A stretch of DNA of 64,000 bases, from the NCBI GenBank assembly GCA_021432605.1, contig MU271158.1:248001-312000 (forward strand), read 5' to 3'. Below, one piece after another: positions 11,531-21,789 of the stretch; positions within the stretch are counted from its first letter, which is position 1; every line of letters begins with the position of its first letter. The position numbers were made by a program, and so were the translations under genes. The DNA is from Coniochaeta sp. PMI_546 (taxonomy: Eukaryota > Ascomycota > Sordariomycetes > Coniochaetales > Coniochaetaceae). The notes beneath the pieces are model-generated. The model searched no databases. It was not told where the DNA came from and saw only the letters and a list, made by a program, of their open reading frames with translations.

Positions 11531-13662
11531 ATGGCAGAGCCGCCCGACTCCAACCTGCAGGACTTGTTCAGGCTACTCATGCAGGTCCAAGTCCCGCCCG
11601 AAGTCCGCCGGCCTGTGCACGACGCCCTCCGGCAGCGCGGCAACACACCCGGCGGTGTCGAAGCGCACATGGCCCGTCGCGGACAACCAAGGAACCCAAA
11701 CAAGCTGTGGATTGGTACATGGCCACCAGTCTATTCTGTCATGTCATGGACTAACACAAATCACATAGTCGACCGCATCCTAGAACCTCAGACAATATCG
11801 CACTTCCTAGAGTTCCTCTCATGGGGCGAGCTCCCGAGTGGTCGGAGGACGGACCTCCCCCTCCTGACCGGACGCGAAATAAGAGACTATCTATCCTCAC
11901 AGCCCTACAGCGCCTGGGCCCCGGCGCCATTCTCCAGTTCTGAGGACGTCCCCCTCAGGCTTGTAATGGACCACATTGGGTCGTTCGTAGATGCTGCCAG
12001 GCTGCACTGCGTCACCAAGGAACTGCACGCCATGAAGTCGCGCCTCTGGGAGGGCACCGTGCCCGTGTCCGAGCGGCGCTGGCGGGAGAAGAAGCTCGAC
12101 GCGCCCGAGAACTTCAGCGCTGCGTGCCAGCTGCTCAGCGCGGCGGTCAATGTCTTCCACTATCTCAACCACGAGCGCGTCAGGAGCGATCTGAGGGAGA
12201 CCTACAACCTCATCTGGGACAGATTCAGGACGTTCGAGACGGCCCTCAATCTCGTCCGCGCGGCAGAGTCCAAGTCCGCCGTCAGCGTGACCTCCCTCTG
12301 GCAGGAATACATGCGCGACCACTACGACGTCATGGTCGACCGGGCGCACAGCTGGGTCGTCTCCAAAGTCGAGCGCCTCCTCAAACCCGTCGTCGAGGCC
12401 CTCGGCACCCACCAACCCACCAACCCGCCGGCACAGCAGTTCCCCCTCCCCCCTGACTTCGCAGCCTACCGAGCCCCCTACGACGACGTCCAGTGGGACC
12501 TGACCAACAAACTACACGATCTAGTCGAGCTACGCGCCCACGCCGACTTCGCCATCTTCATGCCCACGGACGGCTACAAAGGCTTTCCAGCGGCCGAGGC
12601 AGCCTCAGCCAGCCCCGACGAAGCCGACGACCTCCAGAAGTCGGGCATGGTCCCCCTCGTCTTCACCCCGGACCCGCTCAAGCGGCGGGAGCGGTACGTG
12701 ACGCGCCTGAAGGTGCTGAGCCGCGAGCACATGATGGCCAACGTGCTGATGGGCGATTTCCTGCGGTTTGCCACGACGGGGACTACTACCGGGGGGGGTT
12801 CCAGGGCGGCACCCAACTCGCCTGTGCGGATGGTGCAGACGGCCGACGAGCAGATACGGGCGCAGGAGAAGGCGGGACGGGAGCTGCGCGGCGGAGAGCC
12901 GGGGGTTTGTGAGACGGAGGTTTGGGTTAGGGGTTTCAGGGAGTTTTCGAAGTGGGGGTTTGTGTGCTATCGCGTGGGGGGTCTGGGCGACGCGGAGTGG
13001 GTGCGGTTCCGGGCTAGGTTTGAGCGTGATGTTGCTGAGTGGGGTGAGGAGTTGAAGGGTGTCGAGGATATTAGGGCGAGGCCTATGTTCCACTGGATTG
13101 ATGCCAAGGAGCACGGGCTGGGGGGCAATGTTGCCGGGTTGAAGAGGTCGGTAACTGCTGCGAAAGGGTTCTTCTGCTAGGGAGCTCAGAGCTAACTTAG
13201 AAACACAGGCACTTCGCAACCTTCGTCGGGTCGGGTGACTTCCCTTCCAATTTCCAGGACAGCGTATTCCTCGTCGCGGACGAGTACTCGGTGCAGTCGT
13301 ACATGGACCCGCTGCCGGAGTCGATGCCACCGGGCGACAACGGCGGCTCCATCCTGGCCGTCGACACCGCCTTCGATCCGTCCTATGACTACGACGAGTC
13401 GCCGGCCTACGACGGCACGCTGCGGATACTGGGCAGTCTGCTGTGGGACGAGCTGAGCGTGTTCCTCCTGCGGCAAGCCTATCGGCTCGAGGAGCTCTGG
13501 CCGCTGGCCATGAAGCACCCCTGGGGCGTCTACGTCGGAGACGTTGTGCCACGACAGGATAAGAACTGGAGGCTGCTGTTTCATCTGAGGTTGGCGGCTC
13601 TCACCCAGTTCCAGGCTTGGAAGCGTCGGCAAGGTCCGCCTGGGAGTACGGAGACAAGATAG
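11531..13662 (+). CDS. Hypothetical 671-residue protein, no recognised domain
   Basis: Preferred model: exons 11531-11714, 11769-13146 and 13209-13662, giving 671 residues. The first intron (54 bp, GTACAT...CATAG with GGACTAACA branch site) is a multiple of three without a stop, so retention would add 18 residues. The second junction is ambiguous: GTCGGT at 13147 with CAG at 13208, or GTAACT at 13151 with TAG at 13200; both keep the frame. The CTAAC at 13192-13196 favours the 13208 acceptor. The protein is soluble, with no signal peptide or membrane segment, and largely helical by composition, with many Trp, Arg and Glu residues. It ends in a region rich in hydrophobic and aromatic residues (LRILGSLLWDELSVFLLRQ). 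I cannot assign a family. Confidence 0.75.
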
Positions 13663-13783
13663 CAGGAAAATGATATTGGTGTCAACACAGCTTTGATTTA
13701 ACTACCTCGCCTGCTGCATTCCCCCGTGCCGCCTCCATTACGATCGCCATCTAGGTAGCACGACACGATCCAGCCCAGCAGCC

Positions 13784-14690
13784 TCACGTGCGATACCAGT
13801 TCTCGACCGGATCACCCAGACACTCTCCCACAGTAACCATCCGAAAGCCCCTCCCAACAAGCGTCTCCAGCATAAACGGCACCAGCGTCTCGGCAGTCTG
13901 ACCATACACATCATGGCTGAGGACAATATACGAGCTGACAGCCGGGCTCCCAACCACCGCCGAAGCAAAGATATCCGTCGACACACCAATCCCATCCGGC
14001 GAATCATGCTCGTAGTCCTTGGTATCAACGTTAAAATTGACGACATGGTACGCCAGCCCCGCCAGATCCGCCAGGCAAGCCGCGGTGTCGCACGTGCCGA
14101 ACGGCGGGCGGAAGTAATTCGGGTAGAACCCCAGGACCCTGACAAGCCCTTGCTCGAGACGAACCACCTCCTCGACGCGCGTCTCGGACGAGACGTGGTT
14201 GAGGTCGAGGTGCCGCCAGCCGTGGGAGCCGATCTGGTGGCCGGCGGCGTGCATGCGGCGGACCAGGGCGGGCCACGGGCGGGACGGGTCGTCGATGCGG
14301 CCGCGGCCGTAGTTGTCGCCGTTGACGAAGAAGGTGGCCGTGGCGTTGTGTTGGGCCAGGAGGTCGAGGATGCGTGGGGTGAATGCGCTGGGCCCGTCGT
14401 CGAAGGTGAGCGCTACCGTGCCGGGGATGGAGCAGGTCCAGATGATCGAGCCTGCAGGACGAAAGAAGTTGTAAATATGCGAGACAGCCGACGGTCCTGA
14501 CGACGTTAGGTTGGGTTGGACGACACGTACCATATGGAACGTTCCCGACTCGGGCCCGGCCCCATTGCCTCGGGTGTTGACGAGTGTCGTCATGGAGCGT
14601 TGAGTTGAGGACAGCGGCTGGTGCTGGGTTGACCAGAAGCGAGAGACATAAGAGCGAGTGACAGAAAAGCTGCTGAAGTAAGGTATACAT
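13784..14690 (-). CDS. Secreted polysaccharide deacetylase (chitin deacetylase-like, CE4)
   Basis: Exons 14690-14531 and 14451-13784 join over a 79 bp GTACGT...TGCAG intron to give 275 residues. The first exon encodes a signal peptide (LFCHSLLCLSLLV, cleavage after about residue 26), so the product is secreted or wall-bound. The NodB domain is complete: TFDDGP with Asp71/Asp72 (base and metal ligand), the metal histidines His130 and His134 in SHGWRHLD, RPPFG at 168-172, and a late LSHD with His233. By family it removes acetyl groups from chitin or related wall polymers, which can hide hyphae from chitinases. No chitin-binding module is present. Starting at the later in-frame ATG at 14593 would lose the signal peptide, so 14690 is preferred. 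Confidence 0.92.
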
Positions 14691-15359
14691 TTTGAGCTGT
14701 CGTCGGACGGTGTTCAGATGGTGATTCTGACAGAGACTGGTGGAGCTTCAAGCCGTCTGAAGCTGGCTCGGCCACTTGTACTATGGTAGAGAGCCATTCC
14801 TCAGCCAGACTGGGCAACTCGGTATCAGGCAGGGGATCAAGGAAAGCACAAGCAGCCGAGAACTCTGATACGATGGGAACTTTTATCGATCCTTCCCAGG
14901 CTCCGTCTCTGTCTCTTCGGGCTTTCCATGTGGATGTTGATTATCACCTGCTGCTCTCAGATGGGGTACAATGACGGCAGGAAGCACAACAACTGGCGGC
15001 CGCTTCTGGGAAGTCCAACCATTAGTGACACGATTGCCAAAATCTACACCATCATGACCTCGCTTGCGGTCCCCTTGACATAAGACCGTCAACACGCTGA
15101 AGAACGACGAAAGGGGTAAAAGGGGTAGAATGAGCCCAGGGTGTCGTGCACGTGCCACTTCGACCAGCCACACAACTGCTGGGACACTTGAACTTCAGCT
15201 TTCCAATTTTCTCACTGACATCTACCATATAGTCTGCAGCGTTGATGAGTGTGCCTGAGAGAAATTCGTGACAATTGAAACTGTAACGGTGCCAAAGCAA
15301 TGGCATAGTTGCGTCATCTCATCTCTTTTTAAATCACAAAAGAACACCCGTGCAACACC
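14691..15359. other. Intergenic, divergent promoter region
   Basis: Shared upstream region of the deacetylase (minus) and the small membrane protein gene (plus). No gene or clear motif recognised. Confidence 0.4.
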
Positions 15360-16120
15360 ATGGCAGATCCCCTGGTGGAGCAAGACTCCCCGCTGTCAAT
15401 AACAGCCAGCATCACGGGTGTCCTGACCTTCATCGTCGCCATCGTCGCGACCGTCTACGTGCGCATATCATACCTGCGGAACAGCGAGGAGGAGTTCTTC
15501 AAGGTAAAAGGGTCGCTGTCGTGGTACAAGACCGAGTCCACCTGGATGAGCGAGCTGGTGCGCGCGGCCGGCGAGATGCACCGGCCCGGCTCCGGCCTGA
15601 CCCGGGAGCAGTACCGGCAGACGACCGAGTACCAGATGTACACCTTCGTGATGGACGACCTCGTCAAGCTGGAGCAGAGGCTGCTCGACATTGTGAAGGA
15701 GACCGAGGTGCGGGCCGCCGGCAACGGCAGTGTCGAGGACGGCAGGTGGACTTTTGTTCCGCGCGGCTGGGACGTCGTGGGCACCAAGACGTCGGTTGCG
15801 GTCGCGTGGCTGCGGGTGAGGACCCAGGCGCTGGATCTGGTCAGGCAGCGAGATGCGCTCACGACGCGGGTGCTCTTCACGCAGACGAGCATGATCTCAT
15901 CGTAGGTTGTGTCGGTTGAGGTTTCAGTACAGAGGAGACGGGCAGCTAATTGTGAGCGAGCAGTCGCATCCGAGACTTGGAGCACCGCGCGACGTGGCGG
16001 CAGACCAGAGAGGAGGAGAACATGAGACGGATGGAAGAGATGATCTCGGATCAACAGACCGAGATCCGAGTTCTCCGACGATCTGTCGCAGCGCACCGTC
16101 CACAGGACTCGGAGGGGTGA
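15360..16120 (+). CDS. Hypothetical protein: N-terminal membrane anchor and C-terminal coiled coil
   Basis: Exons 15360-15901 and 15964-16120 (intron 62 bp, GTAGGT donor) give 232 residues. Residues 13-37 form one hydrophobic segment (TASITGVLTFIVAIVATVYV); there is no preceding leader, so it looks like a signal anchor. The remainder is charged and helical, and the second exon is a heptad-like Arg/Glu-rich stretch (REEENMRRMEEMISDQQTEI) that should form a coiled coil. The acceptor is a tandem GAGCAG, so two isoforms differing by one residue are possible. It converges on the next gene, whose 3' end is 40 bp away. No family is recognised. Confidence 0.7.
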
Positions 16121-16160
16121 GCACGCGTCCAGCTCAGTGACAAGGATCAATACAGCAAAT

Positions 16161-16893
16161 CTATTTTATGTCATAACCGCCCTGCCACAGAAACGCAGCC
16201 GCGCCAACCAGACTGAGCAAGGCCCACGGTAGGTCTAGCTCGATGACGGCCCATATCCACAAGCAGCCTATGGGCGGTGCTTGTTTCATGACCGCCAGAT
16301 ACGAGTAGGTGTTGCTGATGTGTATGAGGTAGCAGCCCGCGCATAGGCTCGTCACGAAGAATATGCTCTGTCGGAGGATGGGCTGGTAGCGGGCGGGCAG
16401 GCCGGGGAGGATGGTCGGGTTGGAGGTATGGGCATGGAGGGTGTAAAACAGGAGGCCGAACACTAAAAGAGTAGTGCCATGTCAGTACGATGGTCGTATC
16501 CTCGAGCTTGCAAGAGCAGCCCAAGCTACAAGCTGGAGTACGTAACATACCGAGGAATGCCTGACCAGAGCGAGTGACAATCTTGGGCCAGGATATCTCG
16601 GCGGCATACTGGTTCTGGACCAGGACGTCGAGGGTGAAATGGAGGGTTGACAAGCTGACTGTCCACAGGAGAGTCTCGAAGATGCGTTCAACGATTGGAG
16701 GGAGAGGTTCCGAGTCCTCGGCAGCTGCTTCAGGGGTTGCCTTGGTCCTGATGCTCTCTTCCCGTTCTTGAGCTTTGTTGAAGAGCCCGCGTTGCTCGGC
16801 GAGGTCCAAGAGAGTCTGTTCTGATGGGCCGGTCCGGTCAGGCTGCGTGAGCTTGATACCGGAGGGCGACTTGTCTCTGCGTCTTCGAGCCAT
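16161..16893 (-). CDS. Small fungal membrane protein (DUF7719-like)
   Basis: Exons 16893-16551 and 16462-16161 (88 bp intron) give 214 residues. A basic N-terminus (MARRRRDKSPSG) and charged linker to about residue 65 are followed by four hydrophobic segments: one around TLLWTVSLSTLHFTLDVLV, one across the splice junction (AFLVFGLLFYTLHA), then FFVTSLCAGCYLI and the C-terminal WALLSLVGAAAFLW. This architecture matches a conserved small fungal membrane family that I recall as DUF7719; the family label is from memory and less sure than the topology. Function is unknown. It is divergent from PIG-L, sharing an upstream region with a GGGTACCTTAA element. Confidence 0.75.
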
Positions 16894-17672
16894 ATCGTTG
16901 GTGATTTGGAGAGATAATAATCCAAAGTGAGGTTTTGTGGGATGGTTGTTCGTGAGTGTAGCTTCACAGCACAACCAACAACCGGCACAGTACAAGCGGC
17001 CAATTTCTTATGGCGAAGATAAGCGTGATGAGCGTTAAATGACACTACCCTGCAGTTCCCCAGATCCCCAATCGTCTCTCTTTCCCGGGTCACAGTGGGG
17101 TAATTCGGCTGAATCGCCAGGTGGCATTTCCATTACCAGAGGCACACTGGGTACCTTAACCTTCACACTACCCAGTGACACTACCACAGTGGTGTAGCGT
17201 GCAGTAGACTAAGGTAGGAGTAATAATAATAACAACTGGCTCAATTTCATCCCACGCGACTTTGTCGCCCCCTCGAAAATTAAAAAAGGTCACGTCACTG
17301 CGGAAGTGGGAAAGGGGAAGGGACAGCTGTCAGGTTTTGGCAATCAATCCTCCCGACTTCCAAAAGTCTCACTGTCTGCCTCATCTCCTCCCTTCTGACC
17401 CGCAGCTTGCTATTGAACTGCTGCTGCTGCTACACTCGGGCGTGCCTTGCATGTCTCTGCGACCATCTTCACACCCTCCAAGTCTTCCTGCATCTAACGG
17501 AAGCGGGGTGTCGACTTAATCTCAGGCCGCTGCCAACCCGGAATCCGCTCCCTCCATTTCCTGGTTTCCGTTGCGCCAAAAACAGCCGCGAGGCTGCCAG
17601 ACAGCCTCCCCGAGGAGCAAGTAACGGCAAGCACTACCTGAGAGAAAAAACAGAGGAAAGGGAGAGAGAGCA
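16894..17672. other. Intergenic, divergent promoter of the membrane protein and PIG-L genes
   Basis: Contains GGGTACCTTAA at 17149-17159 and an AAGGTAGGAG-type element at about 17212. No extra gene recognised. Confidence 0.45.
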
Positions 17673-18624
17673 ATGGATTGGCTGCTTGCATTGGGCATCG
17701 TGGCCATCGTCGTACCGTCACTGTACCTGTACACGGTCTCGGTCGTGCAGACGCGCTTCCCCACACTGCGCAACAAGAGGATATGTCTCCTCATCGCCCA
17801 TCCCGATGACGAAGCCATGTTCTTTGCGCCCACCGTCTTGGCCCTCACAAGACCAGAGACGGGCAACCACGTCAAGATCCTGTGTCTGAGCAGTGGTATG
17901 TTGCGCCGAAATCGCTGCTACCTTTCTGTCCCACCGATTGCGCGCACCACACTAACCATACTCTGCGACAGGCAACGCAGATGGCCTCGGCGAGACGCGC
18001 AAGAAGGAGCTGGCCAAGAGCGGCATGACTCTCGGCCTGCGCAGCGAAGACGACGTCTTTGTCGTCGAAAGCCCCGACTTCCAGGACAGCATGACAGCGA
18101 CCTGGGACACAGCCAAGATCAAGACCCTCCTCTCGTCCGCGTTCGCACCCCACCTCAAGTCCGGGTCGCCCACGCAGTCCGACCGCCCGACCGCCACGAT
18201 CGACGCCCTCATAACCTTCGACGCCGGCGGCGTGTCCAGCCACCCGAACCACGCGAGCCTCTACCACGGCGCACGCGCCTTCGTGGCGGGCCTCGTCCAC
18301 GGCAAGGACGGCTGGCAACCCCCCGTCGACCTCTACACTCTCACCTCCATCTCGGTACTCCGGAAGTACACCAGCTTCCTCGACGTCGTCCCAACCCTGG
18401 CGTTCTGGGCCATCGGCAGCGACTTCAAGGACAAGAAGCACCCGGCCGCCCTCGTCTTCCTCAACGGGCTGGGCAACGGCGGTATAAACACAGCCTGGAA
18501 GGCCATGACGACGGCGCACAAGAGCCAGATGGTCTGGTTCCGGTACGGCTGGATAACCTTCAGCCGGTACATGGTTGTCAATGATTTGCGGTTGGAAAAG
18601 GTGAAGTCGCAAAAAGCACCCTGA
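17673..18624 (+). CDS. GPI12: PIG-L: N-acetylglucosaminyl-phosphatidylinositol de-N-acetylase
   Basis: Second enzyme of GPI-anchor synthesis, removing the acetyl group from GlcNAc-PI on the cytosolic face of the ER. Exons 17673-17895 and 17972-18624 (76 bp intron) give 291 residues, close to the yeast and human lengths. One N-terminal membrane anchor (residues 4-22, LLALGIVAIVVPSLYLY) precedes the metal-binding AHPDDE at 42-47. The second signature HPNH follows in SSHPNHASLYHG, and the conserved GNADGLG lies right at the splice junction. All expected metal ligands are present. The symbol follows the yeast orthologue. Confidence 0.93.
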
Positions 18625-19071
18625 CACCGGATGGTGCAGTGCACAATGGGAAGAGGAATATAGGCCCTCGGGGTTGTATGATTGCATCAGCGGGTAGATT
18701 GAGGCTTCATGAGTTGTGCGATAGGTGGCATTCAGACACAAATGTCTGGTGTTTGAGGCACATTGGTTCTTTCCATGGGAAGCAGTGTCTAATATGGGAG
18801 AGTGTCCTGCCCCGACAGCCTGGCTTAGACTGTGCCGGCTCGTCCAAAATGTACAAAAACAAAACCCATATGCATAAGATACCTTACAACATGCTCTTCA
18901 CGCTACAACCAACGTAGAATGAAGCTCGCAGCAAGCCGTGCTTCTGACAAGATACCGCCTGATATCATTTAGAGAAGCATCTTCATACCGACGCCCACAG
19001 AACATTCACCTGCGGACTGTAAAGCACGTACGTACTAGGCGCAGCCACAACAAAGAAAAGGAAAAAAAAAG
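18625..19071. other. Intergenic downstream of PIG-L, includes 5S terminator
   Basis: No gene seen. The A-run at 19062-19070 is the T-run terminator of the minus-strand 5S gene. Confidence 0.5.
19062..19070 (-). terminator. Pol III T-run terminator of 5S rRNA
   Basis: Nine consecutive A on the plus strand, read as nine T on the minus strand, begin two bases after the predicted 3' end of the 5S gene. This is the usual Pol III stop signal. Confidence 0.85.
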
Positions 19072-19190
19072 ACGTACAACACCAGGGATTCCCCGGTGGT
19101 CACCCACCCGAGTACTAGTCTGGCGATCGTCTGCTTATCTATGGGAGAGCGGACGGGATCCCGAGTTTTCAGACGTCTATGGTCGTACGT
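19072..19190 (-). rRNA. 5S rRNA gene (divergent isotype)
   Basis: The minus strand reads as a 119-nt fungal 5S rRNA: 5' ACGTACGACCATAG, the conserved internal control region GGGTGGGTGACCACC, GAATCCCT and a 3' end of GTTGTACGT. The ends pair as helix I (ACGTAC with GTACGT). Relative to the common filamentous-ascomycete sequence as I remember it, several stems have changed on both sides so that pairing is kept, for example CGTCTG with CAGACG in helix II. A T-run follows. An AATATTAT element (minus strand, 19214-19221) lies 24-31 bp upstream, where Neurospora-type 5S genes carry a TATA-like box. A lone 5S gene away from the rDNA is normal for Pezizomycotina. Confidence 0.9.
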
Positions 19191-19564
19191 GACAGTCAGT
19201 CCCGGTGAAGCTGATAATATTCTGGCAGCAGCGTCGAGTAGTTGTTGGGTAGTTGTTGGGCTCTGCAAGTCGAGGAAGATACGTTATTGCGTACCAGGTA
19301 CCTAATTAAAACACCTTGAACACCGAGCTCTCCGCTACGCTACTACTAAACCTCAAATGCCTCTGCAACTGGAATGAAGCACTGCGTGGTGCCTGGCTGA
19401 CATAATCACTGTGGGTCCGTGCACAGACTCATCAAGCCTCGATCGATTCAAGCTCCGACATCATTTCACCACATCGAGAAACCCCATGTTATTTATGTTG
19501 TGAGATCCCAATTCGTCTCTGACAACCCTATCCTACCACCCAATACCGGAAAAATCTTCAAATC
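19191..19564. other. Intergenic, shared by the 5S and LSM3 promoters
   Basis: Holds the TATA-like element of the 5S gene at 19214-19221 and a GGTACCTAA motif at 19297-19305, about 265 bp before the LSM3 start. No additional gene. Confidence 0.5.
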
Positions 19565-20034
19565 ATGGCAGACACCGGCGATGACGGCGCAAACGTCTCG
19601 GAGCCGCTCGACCTCGTCCGCCTCCTGATCGACGAGTTCGTCTTTGTCAAGCTGCGCGGAGATCGCGAGCTGAAGGGCCGTCTTCACGTACGTCGCTGCC
19701 AGGCTTTTTCCGTGCCTGCCTGCCTCGTTCGGCTGTACTGACTTTTACTTTAGGCATATGACAGCCACTGCAACCTGGTGCTGGGCGAGGTGGAGGAGAC
19801 CATCTACGTGGTTGAGGATGAGGATGATGAGAGCGATGAGCTCAAGGTAATGCCTTTTCGCTTTCAAATCAATTCTTTTGGTCTTCGCTAACTCATTGCA
19901 GACGGTCAACAGGAAATCGGAGATGCTTTTTGTGCGAGGTATGTTTTACTACCGAGGCTTGCCTGGGATGGCGTCTTGCTAACGGGTCGACAGGAGACAG
20001 CGTGGTTCTCATCTCGCCTTACTCGGGCGCATGA
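19565..20034 (+). CDS. LSM3: LSm3, U6 snRNA-associated Sm-like protein
   Basis: Four exons (19565-19687, 19754-19846, 19902-19938, 19994-20034) with 66, 55 and 55 bp introns give 97 residues. This subunit belongs to the Lsm1-7 ring (mRNA decay, cytoplasm) and the Lsm2-8 ring (U6 snRNA, nucleus). Sm1 motif: [21 protein letters not shown] followed by [17 protein letters not shown]. The LSm3-specific acidic insert [14 protein letters not shown] follows, and Sm2 is [14 protein letters not shown]. Length and insert match LSm3 rather than other LSm subunits. The gene has more introns per kb than any other in the window. Confidence 0.95.
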
Positions 20035-20400
20035 GACTTGGCTTGTTGGAGAGAGCTAGTTGGAGCTGAAGGGGTCAATAGAGTCAACACATGATCCACG
20101 GTTCACCGCAAGCAGATGTTCTTATGCCGCTAGTTGAACATGCTGTTACAGCAGAAACAGCACATCACAACTGCCGTTCACACCTCTTACAGTCGAACGC
20201 AAGGACAGGTCGTACGCCTTTTCTCAGACTGAGATTTGGGATGTGGATTGGGTGCGGTGCAATTGTAGAAGCAGCGGTGGTAGTCCTGCATCTGACATGA
20301 CGACAGGTGCAGTCTGGCGAGACAGTCACTAGCTGCAAGCACATTGTTACCGCTGTACAAGACTTGCAGCAAGGAATAAAGGCAATGCCACATTTCAACA
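20035..20400. other. Intergenic between convergent 3' ends
   Basis: Region between LSM3 and the 3' end of the amidase gene. No gene or signal recognised. Confidence 0.45.
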
Positions 20401-21789
20401 CTAAATAACCTCCATCAGATCCTTCCCCAGATCAAGCAGTTCCTCATCCCGCCCAGCCTGCCCAATGAGCGTCACCCCAAACGGCATGACCACCCCCTTA
20501 CCGTTCCGCCACGTCCCCGCAGGCACCTGCACGGCACACAGATCCAGCAGGTTCACAAAGTGCGTAAACGCGCCCATCAACCTGTTCCTCTCGAGCGGCC
20601 GCTCCTCCATCTCCGCCACCGTGAAGTGCGCCACCGTGCTCGGCACGACCAGCACGTCCACGCGGTCGCGGAACTGCATCTCCGCCCGGCGCCTGAGAGC
20701 CTGCAGGGCGAAGATGTCCTTGTACGCCCGCACGGCGTCGAAGCCCGACGAGGCCGCGAAGATCTCCTTCACCACGGGGTGCAGGTCGTCCAGCCCGTGC
20801 GCGGCGATGTAGTCGTCGAAGGCGACCAGGCGCTGCGCCACGATGGAGCTGCCGTAGAGCATGTCGTTTGCCGACTGGAAGGGGCTGTAATCGAAGGACG
20901 CCTTGAGCAGGCCCAGGCGCGTGGATAGCGTCTCTGTGACGGAGGCGAAGAGCTCCGCGTAGTCAGGCGACAGTAATTCCAGGAGTTCAGGTGGCGGGAC
21001 ACCGAAGCTGAGCCCTGTCCTTGCCGTCGGCCAGGGGTTGGGCCAGACAGGCAGGTTTGCTCGTGCATACACATCGTTCTCGTCGTAGCCCTTCATCACC
21101 CGCCACGCAGCCTTTGCATCGTCGACCGTCTTCGCAATAACAGTCACGCAGTCAGCCGTCTTGCAAGCCGGCACCAGCCCCACAGTCGAGACCGTCCCCA
21201 GCGTCGGCTTCAGCCCGACAACCCCGTTCAGCGCGGCCGGCACGCGCGTGCTCCCCGCCGTGTCCGTCGCGACGGTGAACGAGACCAGGTCCGCGGCGAC
21301 ACTAACCGCCGACCCCGACGAGCTCCCGCCGGATATGTAGTCCGGGTCACACACGCACCTCGGCGTGCCGTAGGGCGACCTGTGCCCGCTGAGGCCCGTG
21401 GCAAACTGGTCCAGGTTCGTCTTGCCGATGAAGATCCCCCCCGCGTCGATGATCCTCTGCACCACCGGGGCGGTGCGCTCGGCCGCGTAGGCGAAGGACG
21501 GACAGGCCAGGGTGGTCGGATAGCCGGCTACGTCTATCGAGTCCTTGACCGAGAAGGGGATCCCGAAGAGCGGAGGGGGCGGCTTGCTGTTTGCGTGAAG
21601 TTGGGTGAGTCGCTCGGCGTCCGCGAGGGCGTGTTCTCGCGAGACGAGGGAGATCCAGACCGCCTTGTCTGGATATGCGTCTATTCTGTCGAAGACTGCG
21701 CGGACGACATCTGATGGTGTGAATAGACCCTTTTCGTAACCTGACCGGAGCAGGTCGATGTTGAGGCTTTCGAACTTGTGTTGGCTCAT
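20401..21789 (-). CDS. Allophanate hydrolase-type amidase (amidase domain only)
   Basis: Intronless, 462 residues. Amidase-signature enzyme with the Ser-cisSer-Lys triad: Lys82 in GIPFSVKDSIDVAG, cis-Ser156 in SGGSSSGSA and nucleophile Ser180 in TDTAGSTRVPA. Features specific to allophanate hydrolases rather than general amidases are IGKTNLDQFATGL, LVPACKTADCVTVI and the late THFVNLLDLCAVQVPAG. It would cleave allophanate to ammonia and N-carboxycarbamate. The separate C-terminal domain found in full-length bacterial and yeast enzymes (decarboxylation step) is absent, as is any urea carboxylase part, so this is not a complete Dur1,2. It is divergent from a cyanuric acid hydrolase-family gene, which supports a role in s-triazine or biuret nitrogen use. 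Confidence 0.85.
   Translation of the reverse strand: MSQHKFESLNIDLLRSGYEKGLFTPSDVVRAVFDRIDAYPDKAVWISLVSREHALADAERLTQLHANSKPPPPLFGIPFSVKDSIDVAGYPTTLACPSFAYAAERTAPVVQRIIDAGGIFIGKTNLDQFATGLSGHRSPYGTPRCVCDPDYISGGSSSGSAVSVAADLVSFTVATDTAGSTRVPAALNGVVGLKPTLGTVSTVGLVPACKTADCVTVIAKTVDDAKAAWRVMKGYDENDVYARANLPVWPNPWPTARTGLSFGVPPPELLELLSPDYAELFASVTETLSTRLGLLKASFDYSPFQSANDMLYGSSIVAQRLVAFDDYIAAHGLDDLHPVVKEIFAASSGFDAVRAYKDIFALQALRRRAEMQFRDRVDVLVVPSTVAHFTVAEMEERPLERNRLMGAFTHFVNLLDLCAVQVPAGTWRNGKGVVMPFGVTLIGQAGRDEELLDLGKDLMEVI

Noticed and set aside
12605-13552. 315-codon minus-strand frame opposite the 671-residue protein gene
   Set aside because: Arg/Pro-rich translation typical of antisense GC-rich DNA; it overlaps two exons and an intron of a better model.
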